Origin: Clostridia bacterium | GTDB taxonomy: Bacteria; Bacillota; Clostridia; Christensenellales; CAG-138 | Assembly: GCA_017438865.1 (NCBI GenBank) | Contig: JAFRUN010000047.1 | Span: forward strand, 1-64,000 | Direction of reading: 5' to 3' | Length of the DNA stretch: 64,000 nucleotides | Shown: piece by piece, positions 50,671-60,345 of the stretch | How positions within the stretch are numbered: position 1 is the stretch's first letter | Layout of the letters: each line of letters begins with the position of its first letter | Program-made: the position numbers and the translations under genes | The notes under the pieces: generated by a model | Seen by the model: only the letters and a program-made list of their open reading frames with translations | Told to the model about the DNA's origin: nothing | The model's database searches: none

Positions 50671-51633
50671 TTATCCGATCTTGATGTACTTCTTGTAGAC
50701 GTAGCCGGTCTTGCCCTTATAGTCGATCTTGATCCAGTTGCCGGACTTGCCCGTGACGGTGAACTTCTCTCCGTTCTTCGCCGTGCCGAGCAGCTTCGAG
50801 CTCTTCGTCGCTTTCGCGCGGATGTTGACGTGCGTATTGCACTTGATCGTTCCCGTCTTGCCGTCAACGGATTCCTCCTCGCCGGTGATCTTCACATAGC
50901 GCCTGAACACAAAGCCGGTTTCGCCGTTAAAGTCGATCTTCACCCAGCTTCCCGAAGTTCCGAGCACGTCATAGGTCGTTCCCTTGTTCGCCTTGCCGAT
51001 GATCTTCGACGAGTCCGACGCCTTCGCGCGCACGTTCACGCACGTTTTGCAGTTGACGATCGTTGCGGTCCTGCCCGCGGACGGCGTTTCGGAACCCTCC
51101 TTATAGACCTTGATATACGTCTTGAACACATACCCCTCGACGTCGGACTTGTACTGGATCTTTACCCAGCTGCCCGCCGTCGCAAGGACCTTGTACGTCG
51201 TGCCGCGCTTCGCGGTGCCGAGGAGCTTCGAATCGCTCGTCGCCTTTTCGCGCACGTTCACCGCCGTATCGCAGTTGACGATCTTTCCGACCTTTCCCTC
51301 GACCGCGACGTCGTCCGGCGTTCCGCTGATCTTAATATACTTCTTGAATACAAAGCCGTCCTTGCCGTTATAGTCGATGCGCACCCAGTTTCCGGACGCG
51401 CCGAGCACGGTATAGGTCGCGCCCTTTTTCGCCGTGCCGAGGAGTTTTGAATTGCTCGTTGCCTTCGCGCGCACGTTGACCTTTGTTTTGCAGTTGCAGA
51501 TCGTGCCCGTCTGACCTTTCTGCGGTTCCGTTTCCGTGACGGCCGTCGTTCCGTTCTCCTCCGCGAGTGCCGCGACCGGCAGTGCGGACAGCAGCAGCAT
51601 CGCCGCAAGGATCAAACCCAGAATCTTTTTCAT
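50671..51633 (-). CDS. Secreted protein with four bacterial SH3 repeats
   Basis: A 320-residue exported protein. A cleavable signal peptide ends near ALPVAALAEE (about 24). Four SH3b domains of about 65 residues follow, each with a CxxxVNVRAKAT-like start, a G-T-A-K/N-G turn, W-(V/I)-(K/R)-I, and GxVxKxYIKI; spacers are short and charged. Three copies keep a Cys pair (NCKTKVNV, NCDTAVNV, NCKTCVNV). Such repeats bind peptidoglycan. No enzyme domain is present, so it is probably a cell-wall-binding scaffold. WalR-like sites lie upstream. Confidence 0.85.
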   Translation of the reverse strand: MKKILGLILAAMLLLSALPVAALAEENGTTAVTETEPQKGQTGTICNCKTKVNVRAKATSNSKLLGTAKKGATYTVLGASGNWVRIDYNGKDGFVFKKYIKISGTPDDVAVEGKVGKIVNCDTAVNVREKATSDSKLLGTAKRGTTYKVLATAGSWVKIQYKSDVEGYVFKTYIKVYKEGSETPSAGRTATIVNCKTCVNVRAKASDSSKIIGKANKGTTYDVLGTSGSWVKIDFNGETGFVFRRYVKITGEEESVDGKTGTIKCNTHVNIRAKATKSSKLLGTAKNGEKFTVTGKSGNWIKIDYKGKTGYVYKKYIKIG

Positions 51634-51949
51634 TGCGAAACCTCCTTTTCATTGCCGCATCCCGCGGCAGGGTTCTCTTCACTCATTAAGACGTCTGAAA
51701 CAGAGAAAAAGTTGCAGTTTTTTCCAAAAACCGCACCTCTCCCTTTTCGCTTCCCATGATACCGCCGAAATGCGTTCGATTTGTCACAAAAAAATGTCTG
51801 AGTTGTCACAAAGTTGTAAATAAACGGCAAGACGTCCGCGAAACATCCGAAACGATCCGGGAGCATCTTGCGTTTCATGTCGAAAAATGGTAGAATAACG
51901 GTACATCGGATCCTCCGATCCCGAGGTTTCGGAACGCATTGAGGAAATT
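51634..51949. promoter_or_regulatory. Divergent control region between the SH3 protein and the MBOAT operon
   Basis: TTGTCACAAA occurs at 51781-51790 and 51803-51812, spaced 22 nt. TGTCAC-N5-TGTAAA (51804-51820) resembles a WalR box. TATCAT for the SH3 gene lies at 51756-51761 (minus) without a -35. For the MBOAT operon TTGCGT (51868-51873), 17 nt, TAGAAT (51891-51896). A CGGATCCTCCGATC palindrome is at about 51907-51920. Confidence 0.5.
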
Positions 51950-53422
51950 ATGGTCTTTTCAAGCACGACTTTTCTGTTCATGTTTCTGCCGGCGCTTCTG
52001 CTGCTGTATTTCTGCGGCAGAGATCTGCGCTGGCGCAACGCGATCCTTCTGATCTTCTCCCTGTTCTTCTATGCCTGGGGCGAACCGGTCTGGATCTTCG
52101 GCATGATCGCAGTCACGCTCGTCAACTGGGCGCTGGCGCTTCTCATCCGCAAAACAAAGAACAAGCTGCGCAGGCGCCTGCTTCTGGCGCTTTCGGTCGT
52201 CGTGTCGCTGTCGCTGCTCTTCTGGTTCAAGTATTCCTCGTTCCTGTTCAACACCTTTGCGGCGCTGTTCGGCTCTGCGGCGCGCGTGCCCTCGAAACAC
52301 CTTCCGGTCGGCATTTCGTTCTACACCTTCCAGGTTCTGACCTATACGGTCGACGTATACCGCAAAAAGGCGCGTCCGCAGAAAAACCCGCTGTATACCC
52401 TGCTCTACATCTCCTGCTTCCCGCAGCTGATCGCCGGACCGATCGTGCAGTATGCCGACGTCGCGGAGGCGCTGACCGATCGCAAAACGACCGCGACCGA
52501 CTTTTTGCGCGGCATGCAGCGGATCGTCCTCGGTCTTGCGAAAAAGATCCTGCTCGCCGACGTCTGCTACCGCATGCTGCTCGATCTTCTCACGATCTCC
52601 GCAGGGCCGGAATCGTTCATGAGCGCGTGGACAATGGCGCTGCTCTTCTCGCTGCGCCTGTACTTCGATTTCTCCGCGTATTCCGACATTGCGATCGGGC
52701 TCGGACGCATCTTCGGCTTCCGCTATATGGAGAACTTCGACCATCCCTATATCTCGAAATCCATCGTGGAATTCTGGCGGCGCTGGCACATCTCGCTGTC
52801 GCGCTTCTTCCGCGATTATGTGTATATCCCGCTCGGCGGCAACCGCAAGGGCACGGCGCGCACGATCCTGAACCTGACCGTCGTCTGGGTGCTGACGGGG
52901 CTCTGGCACGGCGCGAACTGGAACTTCGTGCTGTGGGGCGTCTACTATCTCGTCCTGCTGCTTCTGGAACGCTTCGTGCTGAAGGATGCGCTTTTGAAGA
53001 TCCCCGCGTGGATCCGGCATATCGGCTCGCTGATCCTGATCGCGGTCGGCTGGGTGATCTTTGCTTACGACGGCGTGCCGATCGCGGACAAACAGCTTGT
53101 GCTGTATACGCCGGACTTCGCCGCGCTCGGGAAGCATATGCTGGCGCTCGTCGGTCTGTCCGGCGCGAACGGGCTGCACTTCCTGCCGTTTGCGGACAAG
53201 GGCTTCCTGTTGATCGCAAAACGCTATACCGTGCTGCCCGCGCTGTTCATGGTCTGCTGTCTGCCGCTGAAGGATTGGTTCGGACGATTCTTCGCAAAGA
53301 ACGAGCGCCGCGCGTTCTGGGGCGAGCTCCTCGGCGCGCTCGTGCTGACAGCGCTGTTCGTCGTTTCGGTGATCTTTCTGATCCGGCAGTCCTCCGTCCC
53401 GAACATCTACTACAATTTCTGA
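51950..53422 (+). CDS. MBOAT family O-acyltransferase (AlgI/PatA-like)
   Basis: A polytopic membrane acyltransferase of 490 residues. It has FSSTTFLFMFLPALL at the N-terminus, SLFFYAWGEP, FYTFQVLTYTVDVYR, FWRRWHISLSRFFRDYVYIPLGGNR, and the catalytic histidine in LTGLWHGANW. Such proteins pass acetyl groups across the membrane to a periplasmic or cell-wall transferase that modifies polysaccharide or peptidoglycan. The partner is the DHHW protein encoded 9 nt downstream. The ATG follows TGAGGA. Confidence 0.93.
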   Translation: MVFSSTTFLFMFLPALLLLYFCGRDLRWRNAILLIFSLFFYAWGEPVWIFGMIAVTLVNWALALLIRKTKNKLRRRLLLALSVVVSLSLLFWFKYSSFLFNTFAALFGSAARVPSKHLPVGISFYTFQVLTYTVDVYRKKARPQKNPLYTLLYISCFPQLIAGPIVQYADVAEALTDRKTTATDFLRGMQRIVLGLAKKILLADVCYRMLLDLLTISAGPESFMSAWTMALLFSLRLYFDFSAYSDIAIGLGRIFGFRYMENFDHPYISKSIVEFWRRWHISLSRFFRDYVYIPLGGNRKGTARTILNLTVVWVLTGLWHGANWNFVLWGVYYLVLLLLERFVLKDALLKIPAWIRHIGSLILIAVGWVIFAYDGVPIADKQLVLYTPDFAALGKHMLALVGLSGANGLHFLPFADKGFLLIAKRYTVLPALFMVCCLPLKDWFGRFFAKNERRAFWGELLGALVLTALFVVSVIFLIRQSSVPNIYYNF

Positions 53423-53431
53423 GGTGCGGCT

Positions 53432-54880
53432 ATGAAGAAGAAAATCCCTTACATACTCGCATACTGGTGGGTGATGCTTCTCTTTGCGCTCGGCCTGTTC
53501 GTGCTGATCTTTGCCGACCGGAACGGCGGCTTTTCCGCGTCGGAAAACCGCGATCTGCAGAGCGCGCCGCGATTCTCGCTGAAGAGCTGGTTCGACGGAT
53601 CTTTCTCCCGCGAAGCGGAAGCGTTCCTGACCGATCAGTTCCCGGAGCGTGAGCCGGTCGTGAAGACCGCGAACCGCATGCTCGGCGTATTTGACGCCAC
53701 CACCGAGGAAGAGCGCATCCTCGACCAGGCGATGATCGCGGAGCTTGAGGGCATGAACGAAGGCGACGGCGGCGAGGAAACCGGCTTTGACGAGTCCGTT
53801 GAACCCGACGATCCGGACGTCATTGCCGCACCGGAAACGCCCGATCCCGCCTCTGCGGCGCTTCCCGATCTGCCGGAAACGCCCGCGCCGGTCGAAACGC
53901 CTGTGCCCGGCACGAACGCAGCGCCCGCGCCGACGCCGGTCGATCTCGCCGTCAAAAACACCTCGACCACGCGCAAGTTCTCGCTGCGCAAGGCAGACGG
54001 CACGCTGACCACGCGCTTCAATTTCGGCAAGGACGCGATCGAGGACACGATCAGGTCGCTGAACGCGTACAGGGAGGCGGTGCCCGAGAACGGAAGCGTC
54101 GTCTTCACCTATATCCCCTACTCACAGGATGCAAACGAATGGCTTTTGTACCCCGAGAAATTCAGCGGCTGGTACAGCGACGTCGAACCGACCATTCAGG
54201 CGAACGTGGACGACGGCGTATATGTGTTCTCCACGGTCAACGAGCTGGAGCCGCATATGCAGAACGGCGAGCTCTGCTTCTTCAAGACCGACCACCACTG
54301 GACCGGTCTCGGCGCATTCTACATGCAGCGTCTGATGATGCGCTCCTTCGGCGTACCGAGCGTATCCTACGACGATTTCACCTACACCGTGCACGAGGAC
54401 TTCACCGGCTCGATCTCGTCCAAAGTGCACGCCCTTTCCGGCTACCGCGATCTCAAGGACCGTCTGGAGGTTCCCGGCACGCTTGCGCCGACGCGCGCGT
54501 TCGTGTACCGCAACGTCGACCAGCTTGTCAAGGAAGTCCGCTTCATGGAGCCGGAGCGCGTCGTGTACGCGGCGTTTCTGGGCGGCACGCACGATCCGTT
54601 CTACGTCGCCGAAACCGGCTTCCATACCGGACATTCGGCGATCGTCATCTGCGATTCGTTCGGGCTTGCGATCGTGCCGTATATCGCGCCGTACTACGAC
54701 CGCGTATGCCTTGTGGACTTCCGCGATACGCACAATTTCATCAAGCAGTCCGGCGGCTACAATAAGCTGAAGCCGTATTTCGCGCACTACGGGATCGACG
54801 ACGTTTACTTCATCGTCTCGCGCGGCTGCGGCATCAACAGCTCCTATATGCGCAGCATCGTCCGCAAGTATCTGGGGTGA
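53432..54880 (+). CDS. DHHW family (AlgX/AlgJ-like) O-acetyl transfer protein
   Basis: A 482-residue membrane-anchored extracytoplasmic protein. One N-terminal membrane segment (about 9-29) is followed by SASENRDLQSAPRFS, an Asp/Glu/Pro-rich linker (about 105-170), and the SGNH-like catalytic region with FFKTDHHWTGLGAF, whose Asp-His-His-Trp is the family signature. It completes acetyl transfer begun by MBOAT. The ATG is 9 nt after the MBOAT stop. The acidic linker resembles the spacers in other surface proteins here. Confidence 0.88.
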   Translation: MKKKIPYILAYWWVMLLFALGLFVLIFADRNGGFSASENRDLQSAPRFSLKSWFDGSFSREAEAFLTDQFPEREPVVKTANRMLGVFDATTEEERILDQAMIAELEGMNEGDGGEETGFDESVEPDDPDVIAAPETPDPASAALPDLPETPAPVETPVPGTNAAPAPTPVDLAVKNTSTTRKFSLRKADGTLTTRFNFGKDAIEDTIRSLNAYREAVPENGSVVFTYIPYSQDANEWLLYPEKFSGWYSDVEPTIQANVDDGVYVFSTVNELEPHMQNGELCFFKTDHHWTGLGAFYMQRLMMRSFGVPSVSYDDFTYTVHEDFTGSISSKVHALSGYRDLKDRLEVPGTLAPTRAFVYRNVDQLVKEVRFMEPERVVYAAFLGGTHDPFYVAETGFHTGHSAIVICDSFGLAIVPYIAPYYDRVCLVDFRDTHNFIKQSGGYNKLKPYFAHYGIDDVYFIVSRGCGINSSYMRSIVRKYLG

Positions 54881-54884
54881 GCAT

Positions 54885-56345
54885 ATGAAGAAGAAACACG
54901 GATTCGGAAAGCGCTTCGCGCGTTACACGGTTCTGATCTCCACCATCCTGATGGCGGTGCTGTTCGTCGTCGCCGCGATCCTGTATCACAACCGCACGAA
55001 GCTGCTGACGGACGGCGCGAGACAGGCGGCGGAAAGCGGCGACTATGAGAAAGCCGTCTCACTCCTCTCTTCGGCGGAGCGTGACGGGCAATCCGAAGAG
55101 ACGCTGACGGAATACCGTTATCAGCTCGCGCTGTCCTATCTGAACAACGGAAAACCCGCCGACGCGCTGACGCTGTTCTCGCAGCTCGGCGAATACCGCG
55201 ACAGCCGCGAGCGCATCACGGAATGCCGCTACCGCGCCGCGGAGCTTCTCTATGACAAGGGCGAATATGAAGCCGCAAAGGACGCGTTCTTTGCACTTGC
55301 CGGCTATTCCGACGCGCTCGACCGCTACGACGCCTGCCGTTACGCGATCGCCGATCAGACCGAAGCCGCGGATCCGAAAGAGGCGTTCACGCTGTTCCGC
55401 GCGCTCGGCGGATACGGCGACGCCAGGTCGCGCGCCGAAGCGATCGCCGTGCGGCTCACCGGCGAAAGCGATCCCGAGTTTGCCGTCAACGCCATGCTCG
55501 GCATCTCCAACGAGATGCTCGAAGAAATGCGTTCGCTCGCCAAGATCCGCGAAGCGCTGCCGAAAAACCGTCTTGCGGTCGGTTTTTACCACACCGTCGG
55601 GCTGAAATCCGACGGTACTGCGATCGCCGCGGGGCGCAATACCGAAGGGCAATGCGACGTTTCCGGCTGGTCGAACCTTGTCGCGATCGACTGCGGCGCG
55701 TATCACACGGTCGGGCTCCGGGCCGACGGCACGGTCGTTGCTGCGGGGCGCAATACCGAGGGGCAATGCAGCGTCTCGGATTGGACGAACGTCGCAGCGA
55801 TCGTCTGCACCGACTACAACACGCTCGGGCTGAAATCCGACGGAACCGTCGTTTCGACCGGTTTTCAGGACTATCCCACGCTGTCCGGCTGGCGCAATGT
55901 CGCAAGGATCGGCGGCGGCAGCTATGCCGTCTGCGCGGTCACGGAGGACGGACAGTATCTTTCCTCGCACGCCGCCATGCGCAGCGAGACCGTGCGCGAC
56001 TGCATTGAGGTCGACCCCTCCACCGGCTACTGCATCGGATTGAATGCGGACGGCACGCTGTCCGGCGTGAACGCCGCCGTGCCGGGCTGGACCGACCTTG
56101 TCGCGATCTCCGCGGGCAGCACCGGTTATCTCGGACTCACGAAGAACGGGCAGGTGCTTTCGTACTGGTTCCGCGCACGCGACACGATCGACTTCTCCGA
56201 CCTGCAAAACGCCGTTGCGATCGCCGCAGGCGGCACACACAGCGCGGTGCTCCTGTCCGACGGCAGCGTCGCCGCGCGCGGCGCAAACGACTTCGGCGAA
56301 TGCGACGTCGTCTCGTGGAATCTCGGCGCGACGGCGCTTGACTGA
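54885..56345 (+). CDS. Membrane-anchored protein with TPR-like and RCC1-like repeats
   Basis: A 486-residue protein, probably extracytoplasmic. One membrane segment (about 14-36) is followed by TPR-like helices (about 45-210: SGDYEKAVSLL, YLNNGKPADALTLF, YDKGEYEAAKDAFF) and RCC1-like beta-propeller repeats (about 225-486) with HTVGLKSDGTAIAAGRNTEGQC and variants. These domains bind proteins or sugars. Lying 4 nt after the DHHW gene, it is probably a scaffold of the acyltransferase complex; that link is by context only. Confidence 0.82.
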   Translation: MKKKHGFGKRFARYTVLISTILMAVLFVVAAILYHNRTKLLTDGARQAAESGDYEKAVSLLSSAERDGQSEETLTEYRYQLALSYLNNGKPADALTLFSQLGEYRDSRERITECRYRAAELLYDKGEYEAAKDAFFALAGYSDALDRYDACRYAIADQTEAADPKEAFTLFRALGGYGDARSRAEAIAVRLTGESDPEFAVNAMLGISNEMLEEMRSLAKIREALPKNRLAVGFYHTVGLKSDGTAIAAGRNTEGQCDVSGWSNLVAIDCGAYHTVGLRADGTVVAAGRNTEGQCSVSDWTNVAAIVCTDYNTLGLKSDGTVVSTGFQDYPTLSGWRNVARIGGGSYAVCAVTEDGQYLSSHAAMRSETVRDCIEVDPSTGYCIGLNADGTLSGVNAAVPGWTDLVAISAGSTGYLGLTKNGQVLSYWFRARDTIDFSDLQNAVAIAAGGTHSAVLLSDGSVAARGANDFGECDVVSWNLGATALD

Positions 56346-56366
56346 CGCGTCAAATGCAACAAAAAA

Positions 56367-56394
56367 AACAGACGCCGGAAAGCGTCTGTTTTTG
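56367..56394. terminator. Bidirectional terminator between the MBOAT operon and rplS
   Basis: AACAGACGC pairs with GCGTCTGTT across a short CGGAAA loop; TTTTTG follows on plus and TTTTTTTTG on minus. It serves both convergent operons. Confidence 0.9.
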
Positions 56395-56405
56395 TTTCGT
56401 CTGAT

Positions 56406-56762
56406 TTATTTCTTCTCGTCGATGCGCTCGCGGATCTTCGCCGCCTTGCCGCTTCTGTCGCGGAGGTAGAAGAGCTTCGCTCTGCGCACAACACCGTGAC
56501 GGACCACTTCGATGCGGCCGATGCGCGGGCTGTGATACGGGAAGGTACGCTCTACGCCGATGCCGTAGGACATACGGCGAACGGTAAAGGACTTGCGGAT
56601 GCCGCCGCCCTGGATCTTGATGACGATGCCTTCAAAGTTCTGCAATCTTTCACGGTTGCCTTCGACGACCTTCACGAAAACGCGAACGGTATCGCCGACT
56701 TCCAGCTCGGGCAGGTCGCTTCTGAGCTGTTCTTTTTCGAGTTCACGAATGATGTCGGACAT
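56406..56762 (-). CDS. rplS: 50S ribosomal protein L19
   Basis: A 118-residue ribosomal protein at the 30S-50S interface. It contains [21 protein letters not shown] and [24 protein letters not shown], which are diagnostic. Last gene of the ylxM-ffh-rpsP-khpA-rimM-trmD-rplS operon; 113 nt separate it from trmD. Confidence 0.98.
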   Translation of the reverse strand: MSDIIRELEKEQLRSDLPELEVGDTVRVFVKVVEGNRERLQNFEGIVIKIQGGGIRKSFTVRRMSYGIGVERTFPYHSPRIGRIEVVRHGVVRRAKLFYLRDRSGKAAKIRERIDEKK

Positions 56763-56875
56763 GTTTGATTTTCTCCTTTTTTCTATTTGAAACAGGCGTT
56801 CACGATCACAAGTGTCGGCGGACCGCCCGATGTCGCAAGGCGCATTATACCATAGCCGAAATGGAAATGCAACCC

Positions 56876-57577
56876 CTATTTTCCTTTATTTTGGGGATTT
56901 TTTCCGAAGCTGCCCAAAAGGCACGGACGCATTCTGCGCGTTTTTTCCATTGCCTGTTCGTGCCGCCACTTTGCAATGTTCGCGTGGTGACCGTTCAGAA
57001 GGATCTCCGGCACGTCGAGCCCGCGAAACGACGCGGGACGCGTGTACTGCGGGTATTCGAGGAGTCCGTTCGCGTGCGATTCGTCCTCCGCGCTCTCCTC
57101 GCTGCCGAGAACCCCCGGAATAAAGCGCGAAAGACAGTCGATAAGCACCATGGCGGGCAGTTCGCCGCCGGTCAGAACGTAATCACCGATGCTGATTTCT
57201 TCGTCGATCAGCGTGTTCACGCGCTCGTCCACGCCCTCGTAATGTCCGCACAAAAGCACGATGCGGTCGAGTTTGGAAAGTTCCTTTGCGCGTTCGCTTG
57301 TAAGGAGCTTTCCGCGCGGCGTAAGCATGATCCGGTGCGGTCGTTCGCCGCCGCAGACCGATTCCATGCAGTCGAAGATCGGCTGCGCCATCATCACAAG
57401 TCCCGCTCCCCCGCCGAACGGATAGTCGTCGGTCTTGCGGTGCTTGTTGTCGGCAAACGCTCTGATGTCGTGCGTTTCGATCGAAAGGATGCCGTTCTGC
57501 TGCGCGCGGCCGAGAATGCTCGCGGACAGAACGCCCTCGAACATTTCGGGGAACAGCGTCAGGATATCAATCTTCAA
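56876..57577 (-). CDS. trmD: tRNA (guanine37-N1)-methyltransferase
   Basis: A SPOUT-knot enzyme that makes m1G37 in tRNAs with G36, preventing +1 frameshifts. The 233 residues start [13 protein letters not shown], with [13 protein letters not shown] and [28 protein letters not shown]. Its start overlaps the rimM stop by 11 nt. Length and order are standard. Confidence 0.97.
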   Translation of the reverse strand: MKIDILTLFPEMFEGVLSASILGRAQQNGILSIETHDIRAFADNKHRKTDDYPFGGGAGLVMMAQPIFDCMESVCGGERPHRIMLTPRGKLLTSERAKELSKLDRIVLLCGHYEGVDERVNTLIDEEISIGDYVLTGGELPAMVLIDCLSRFIPGVLGSEESAEDESHANGLLEYPQYTRPASFRGLDVPEILLNGHHANIAKWRHEQAMEKTRRMRPCLLGSFGKNPQNKGK

Positions 57578-58085
57578 ACAGCCCGACCTCCTTCAAAACC
57601 GCGGCGTCGAACACGATCCGTCCGCCGTCGGTATCCACCTCCGCAAGCACGCGCTTCAGCGCCGGAACCATCAGCTTGCCGTGTTCGATCTCATACACGT
57701 CGTTTGCGCCGGTCTCATAGACCTCGGTGAGCTTGCCGAATGCGTTTCCGTCTGTGTCGAACGTGTCGCAGCCGATCAGATCGGTCACGAAATATGTGTC
57801 CTTCGGAAGCGTGACGCGATGCGCCCTGTCCACGCAGAGATACGCGCCGCGCAGTGCGTTCGCCTGTTCGGGCGTTTCATACCCGTTTACGGTGAGAAGC
57901 ACCGCGTCCGGCGCAACGGATGAAACGACAAGCTGCACGGGGTGTATTTCCCCGTGCATCTCCAGATATGCATCCGTAAGATTGCGGAAGCGCCGGCTCG
58001 AATCGGTGAGCGGTTCGACCTTGACCGCGCCGTGCACGCCGTGCGGACGCACGATCACGCCGATCCGGTAGAACGCTGCGCTCAC
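57567..58085 (-). CDS. rimM: 16S rRNA processing protein RimM
   Basis: A 30S assembly factor of 172 residues. The N-terminal domain has YRIGVIVRPHGVHGAVKVEPLTD, the C-terminal PRC barrel has DLIGCDTFDTDGNAFGKL. It overlaps khpA by 4 nt (ATGA) and trmD by 11 nt, the tight coupling usual for this operon. Confidence 0.96.
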   Translation of the reverse strand: MSAAFYRIGVIVRPHGVHGAVKVEPLTDSSRRFRNLTDAYLEMHGEIHPVQLVVSSVAPDAVLLTVNGYETPEQANALRGAYLCVDRAHRVTLPKDTYFVTDLIGCDTFDTDGNAFGKLTEVYETGANDVYEIEHGKLMVPALKRVLAEVDTDGGRIVFDAAVLKEVGLFED

Positions 58086-58309
58086 AGAATGTCGACGACG
58101 ACCTTCTTTTCGTCGTTGATGGACGCCGCCTTGACGATCGCGCGGATCGCCTTCGCAATGCGTCCCTGCTTGCCGATGACCTTGCCGGTATCATCCGGAT
58201 CGACGACGAGCTCGATCACGATGCTGTCGTCCTCCTCACGGGTGGTCACGCGGACCGCCTCGGGATGATCGACCAAGCTCTTGGCAATGTATTCTACCAG
58301 CTTGTCCAT
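58082..58309 (-). CDS. khpA: KH-domain RNA-binding protein KhpA
   Basis: A 75-residue single KH domain with the GKVIGKQGRIAKAIR loop (GxxG). KhpA with KhpB affects cell division and RNA metabolism in Firmicutes. Start MDKLVEYIAKSL; an upstream in-frame ATG at 58393 lies within rpsP and gives a basic non-conserved extension, so it was not used. It is 11 nt after rpsP. Confidence 0.93.
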   Translation of the reverse strand: MDKLVEYIAKSLVDHPEAVRVTTREEDDSIVIELVVDPDDTGKVIGKQGRIAKAIRAIVKAASINDEKKVVVDIL

Positions 58310-58320
58310 AGCCGCCTCGA

Positions 58321-58563
58321 TCAGTCGATCGCGCCCGCCTTCTTCAGAAGGCCGCGAACGGTGTCGGTGGGCTGTGCGCCGTTCTTCATCCACGCCTGCG
58401 CGCGCTCGTTGTCGACCTTGAGCTCCGCGGGTTCGGCTGCGGGATTGTAGTAACCGAGCTCCTCGACGAACGCGCCGTCACGGGGTGCGCGGGAATCCGC
58501 CACGATGATACGGTAGAACGGCTGCTTCTTCGCGCCCATTCTTCTCAGTCTGATTTTCAGCAT
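58321..58563 (-). CDS. rpsP: 30S ribosomal protein S16
   Basis: An 80-residue ribosomal protein starting [19 protein letters not shown] with [20 protein letters not shown] near the end; both are strongly conserved. 65 nt after ffh in the same operon. Confidence 0.98.
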   Translation of the reverse strand: MLKIRLRRMGAKKQPFYRIIVADSRAPRDGAFVEELGYYNPAAEPAELKVDNERAQAWMKNGAQPTDTVRGLLKKAGAID

Positions 58564-58628
58564 TGTTTTGTTTCTCCTTATCTTTTCTTTTTTTGATTGT
58601 ATCGAATACGGCCCTGCCGTTTTCGTCC

Positions 58629-59969
58629 TTATCCGAAGAACGGGAATCCGCCCCGTTTCTTCTTGCCCTTTTTGAACATACCGCCGGTCATCTGCTTCAT
58701 CATCTTGCGGGACGCTTCAAACTGGTTCATCAGCTTGTTCACATCCTGGATCGTCGTGCCGCTGCCGCGTGCGATACGGCGTCTTCTCGACGCGTTCAGG
58801 ATATCGGGGTTTGCGCGCTCTTTCGGCGTCATCGCCTGAATGATCGCCTTCGTCCTGCCCATCGCCTTCTCGTCGATCTGCAGACCGTTGAGTTTTCCGC
58901 TCATGCCGGGGATCATCTTCAGGATGTCCTCCATGGAGCCCATGTCCTTCATCTGCTCCATCTGATCGAGGAAGTCGTCGAGCGTAAAGGTGTCGGTACG
59001 CATCTTTTTCTCGAGCTCGAGCGCCTTTTTCTGATCGAACGCCTGCTCGGCTTTTTCGATCAGCGTCAGTACGTCGCCCATGCCGAGGATGCGGCTCGCC
59101 ATGCGGTCCGGATGGAACGCCTCGAGGTCGGTGAGCTTTTCGCCCGTGCCGGCAAACTTGATCGGCTTTCCCGTGACTGCGCGGACCGACAGCGCCGCGC
59201 CGCCGCGCGTGTCGCCGTCGAGCTTCGTAAGCACCACGCCGGTCAGCGGGACCGTCTCGTTGAACGCTTTTGCGACGTTCACGGCGTCCTGACCGGTCAT
59301 TGCGTCGACCACCAGCAGGATCTCCGCGGGTTCTAAAGCGTTACGGATGCGCTTCAGCTCCTCCATCATGTCCCCGTCGATATGCAGACGGCCTGCGGTG
59401 TCGACGATCACGACGTCCTTGAACGTGCGGCGCGCTTCCTCGACCGCTTCTTTTGCGGTCTTTACCGGATCCTGCGTGCCGTGCTCATAGACCGGAACCT
59501 CCGCCTTCGAGCCGACGACCTTTAACTGCTCGATCGCCGCCGGGCGGTAGATGTCGCACGCGCAGAGCATCGGCGCCTTGCCGTACTGTTTTTTCAGAAG
59601 CACGGCCAGCTTTCCGCACATTGTGGTCTTGCCGGCGCCCTGCAGGCCCGACATCAGAATGACCGCGGGTTTTTGGGAGCCGAACTCGAGCTTCGCGTTG
59701 GTGCTGCCCATGAGCGCGGTCAGTTCTTCGTTGACGATCTTGATGACCATCTGTCCGGGCGTTAAGCTCTCGAGCACGTCGGTTCCGACGGCGCGCGCTT
59801 CCACACGCTTCACGAAATCCTTGACGACGAGGAAGTTGACGTCCGCCTCGAGAAGCGCGAGCTTGATCTCGCGCATCGCGTCCTTGACGTCGCGTTCACT
59901 AAGCCGCCCTTTCCCGGTCAGCTTTTTGAATACGTTCTGCAGTTTGGATGAAATGCCTTCAAATGCCAT
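58629..59969 (-). CDS. ffh: Signal recognition particle GTPase Ffh
   Basis: The SRP54 homologue that delivers signal-peptide-bearing ribosomes to the membrane. The 446 residues start [14 protein letters not shown]; the G domain has [18 protein letters not shown] and [10 protein letters not shown], and the M domain is Met-rich with [17 protein letters not shown] at the end. It overlaps ylxM by 11 nt. Standard length. Confidence 0.98.
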   Translation of the reverse strand: MAFEGISSKLQNVFKKLTGKGRLSERDVKDAMREIKLALLEADVNFLVVKDFVKRVEARAVGTDVLESLTPGQMVIKIVNEELTALMGSTNAKLEFGSQKPAVILMSGLQGAGKTTMCGKLAVLLKKQYGKAPMLCACDIYRPAAIEQLKVVGSKAEVPVYEHGTQDPVKTAKEAVEEARRTFKDVVIVDTAGRLHIDGDMMEELKRIRNALEPAEILLVVDAMTGQDAVNVAKAFNETVPLTGVVLTKLDGDTRGGAALSVRAVTGKPIKFAGTGEKLTDLEAFHPDRMASRILGMGDVLTLIEKAEQAFDQKKALELEKKMRTDTFTLDDFLDQMEQMKDMGSMEDILKMIPGMSGKLNGLQIDEKAMGRTKAIIQAMTPKERANPDILNASRRRRIARGSGTTIQDVNKLMNQFEASRKMMKQMTGGMFKKGKKKRGGFPFFG

Positions 59970-60315
59970 CTTCGTCCTCCCAGATTGCGGCAAGCTCCGC
60001 AAGATACGCCTCGAACGCGGTCCTGTCCCCGTCGCTTAACGGAACGTCCTTGAACCGGTTCCGAAACGCGCGGATGAGCGCCGTCTGCTTCGCTTCCCTG
60101 CGCACAAGACCGACCGCCGCTTCCGTATCGTGAAGCTGCTTCGCGCCGCGATTCAGAATGTCGCGCACGCCCTGCCGCGAAATGCCCTCGCGCTCGGCGA
60201 TCTCGGAAAGCGAGCAGTTTTCGTCGGTATACTGCCTTAAAATGCTCCTCTGCCGCTCGGTGAGAAGATCCTCATACCGGTCCAGCAGCATGCCGAGCTC
60301 AAACAATCGTTCCAT
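59959..60315 (-). CDS. ylxM: YlxM/p13-like HTH protein, SRP-associated
   Basis: A 118-residue DNA-binding-like protein with MERLFELGMLLDRYEDLLTERQRSIL and an HTH SLSEIAEREGISRQGVRDIL, the YlxM signature. It is encoded upstream of ffh in most Firmicutes and may assist SRP. ATG 60315 is chosen; a TTG at 60339 would add eight residues over the ribosome site. It is the first gene of the operon and has a strong promoter. Confidence 0.93.
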   Translation of the reverse strand: MERLFELGMLLDRYEDLLTERQRSILRQYTDENCSLSEIAEREGISRQGVRDILNRGAKQLHDTEAAVGLVRREAKQTALIRAFRNRFKDVPLSDGDRTAFEAYLAELAAIWEDEDGI

Positions 60316-60345
60316 ATGCGCGCGGTTGTTCCCTTTCAAAAGACA

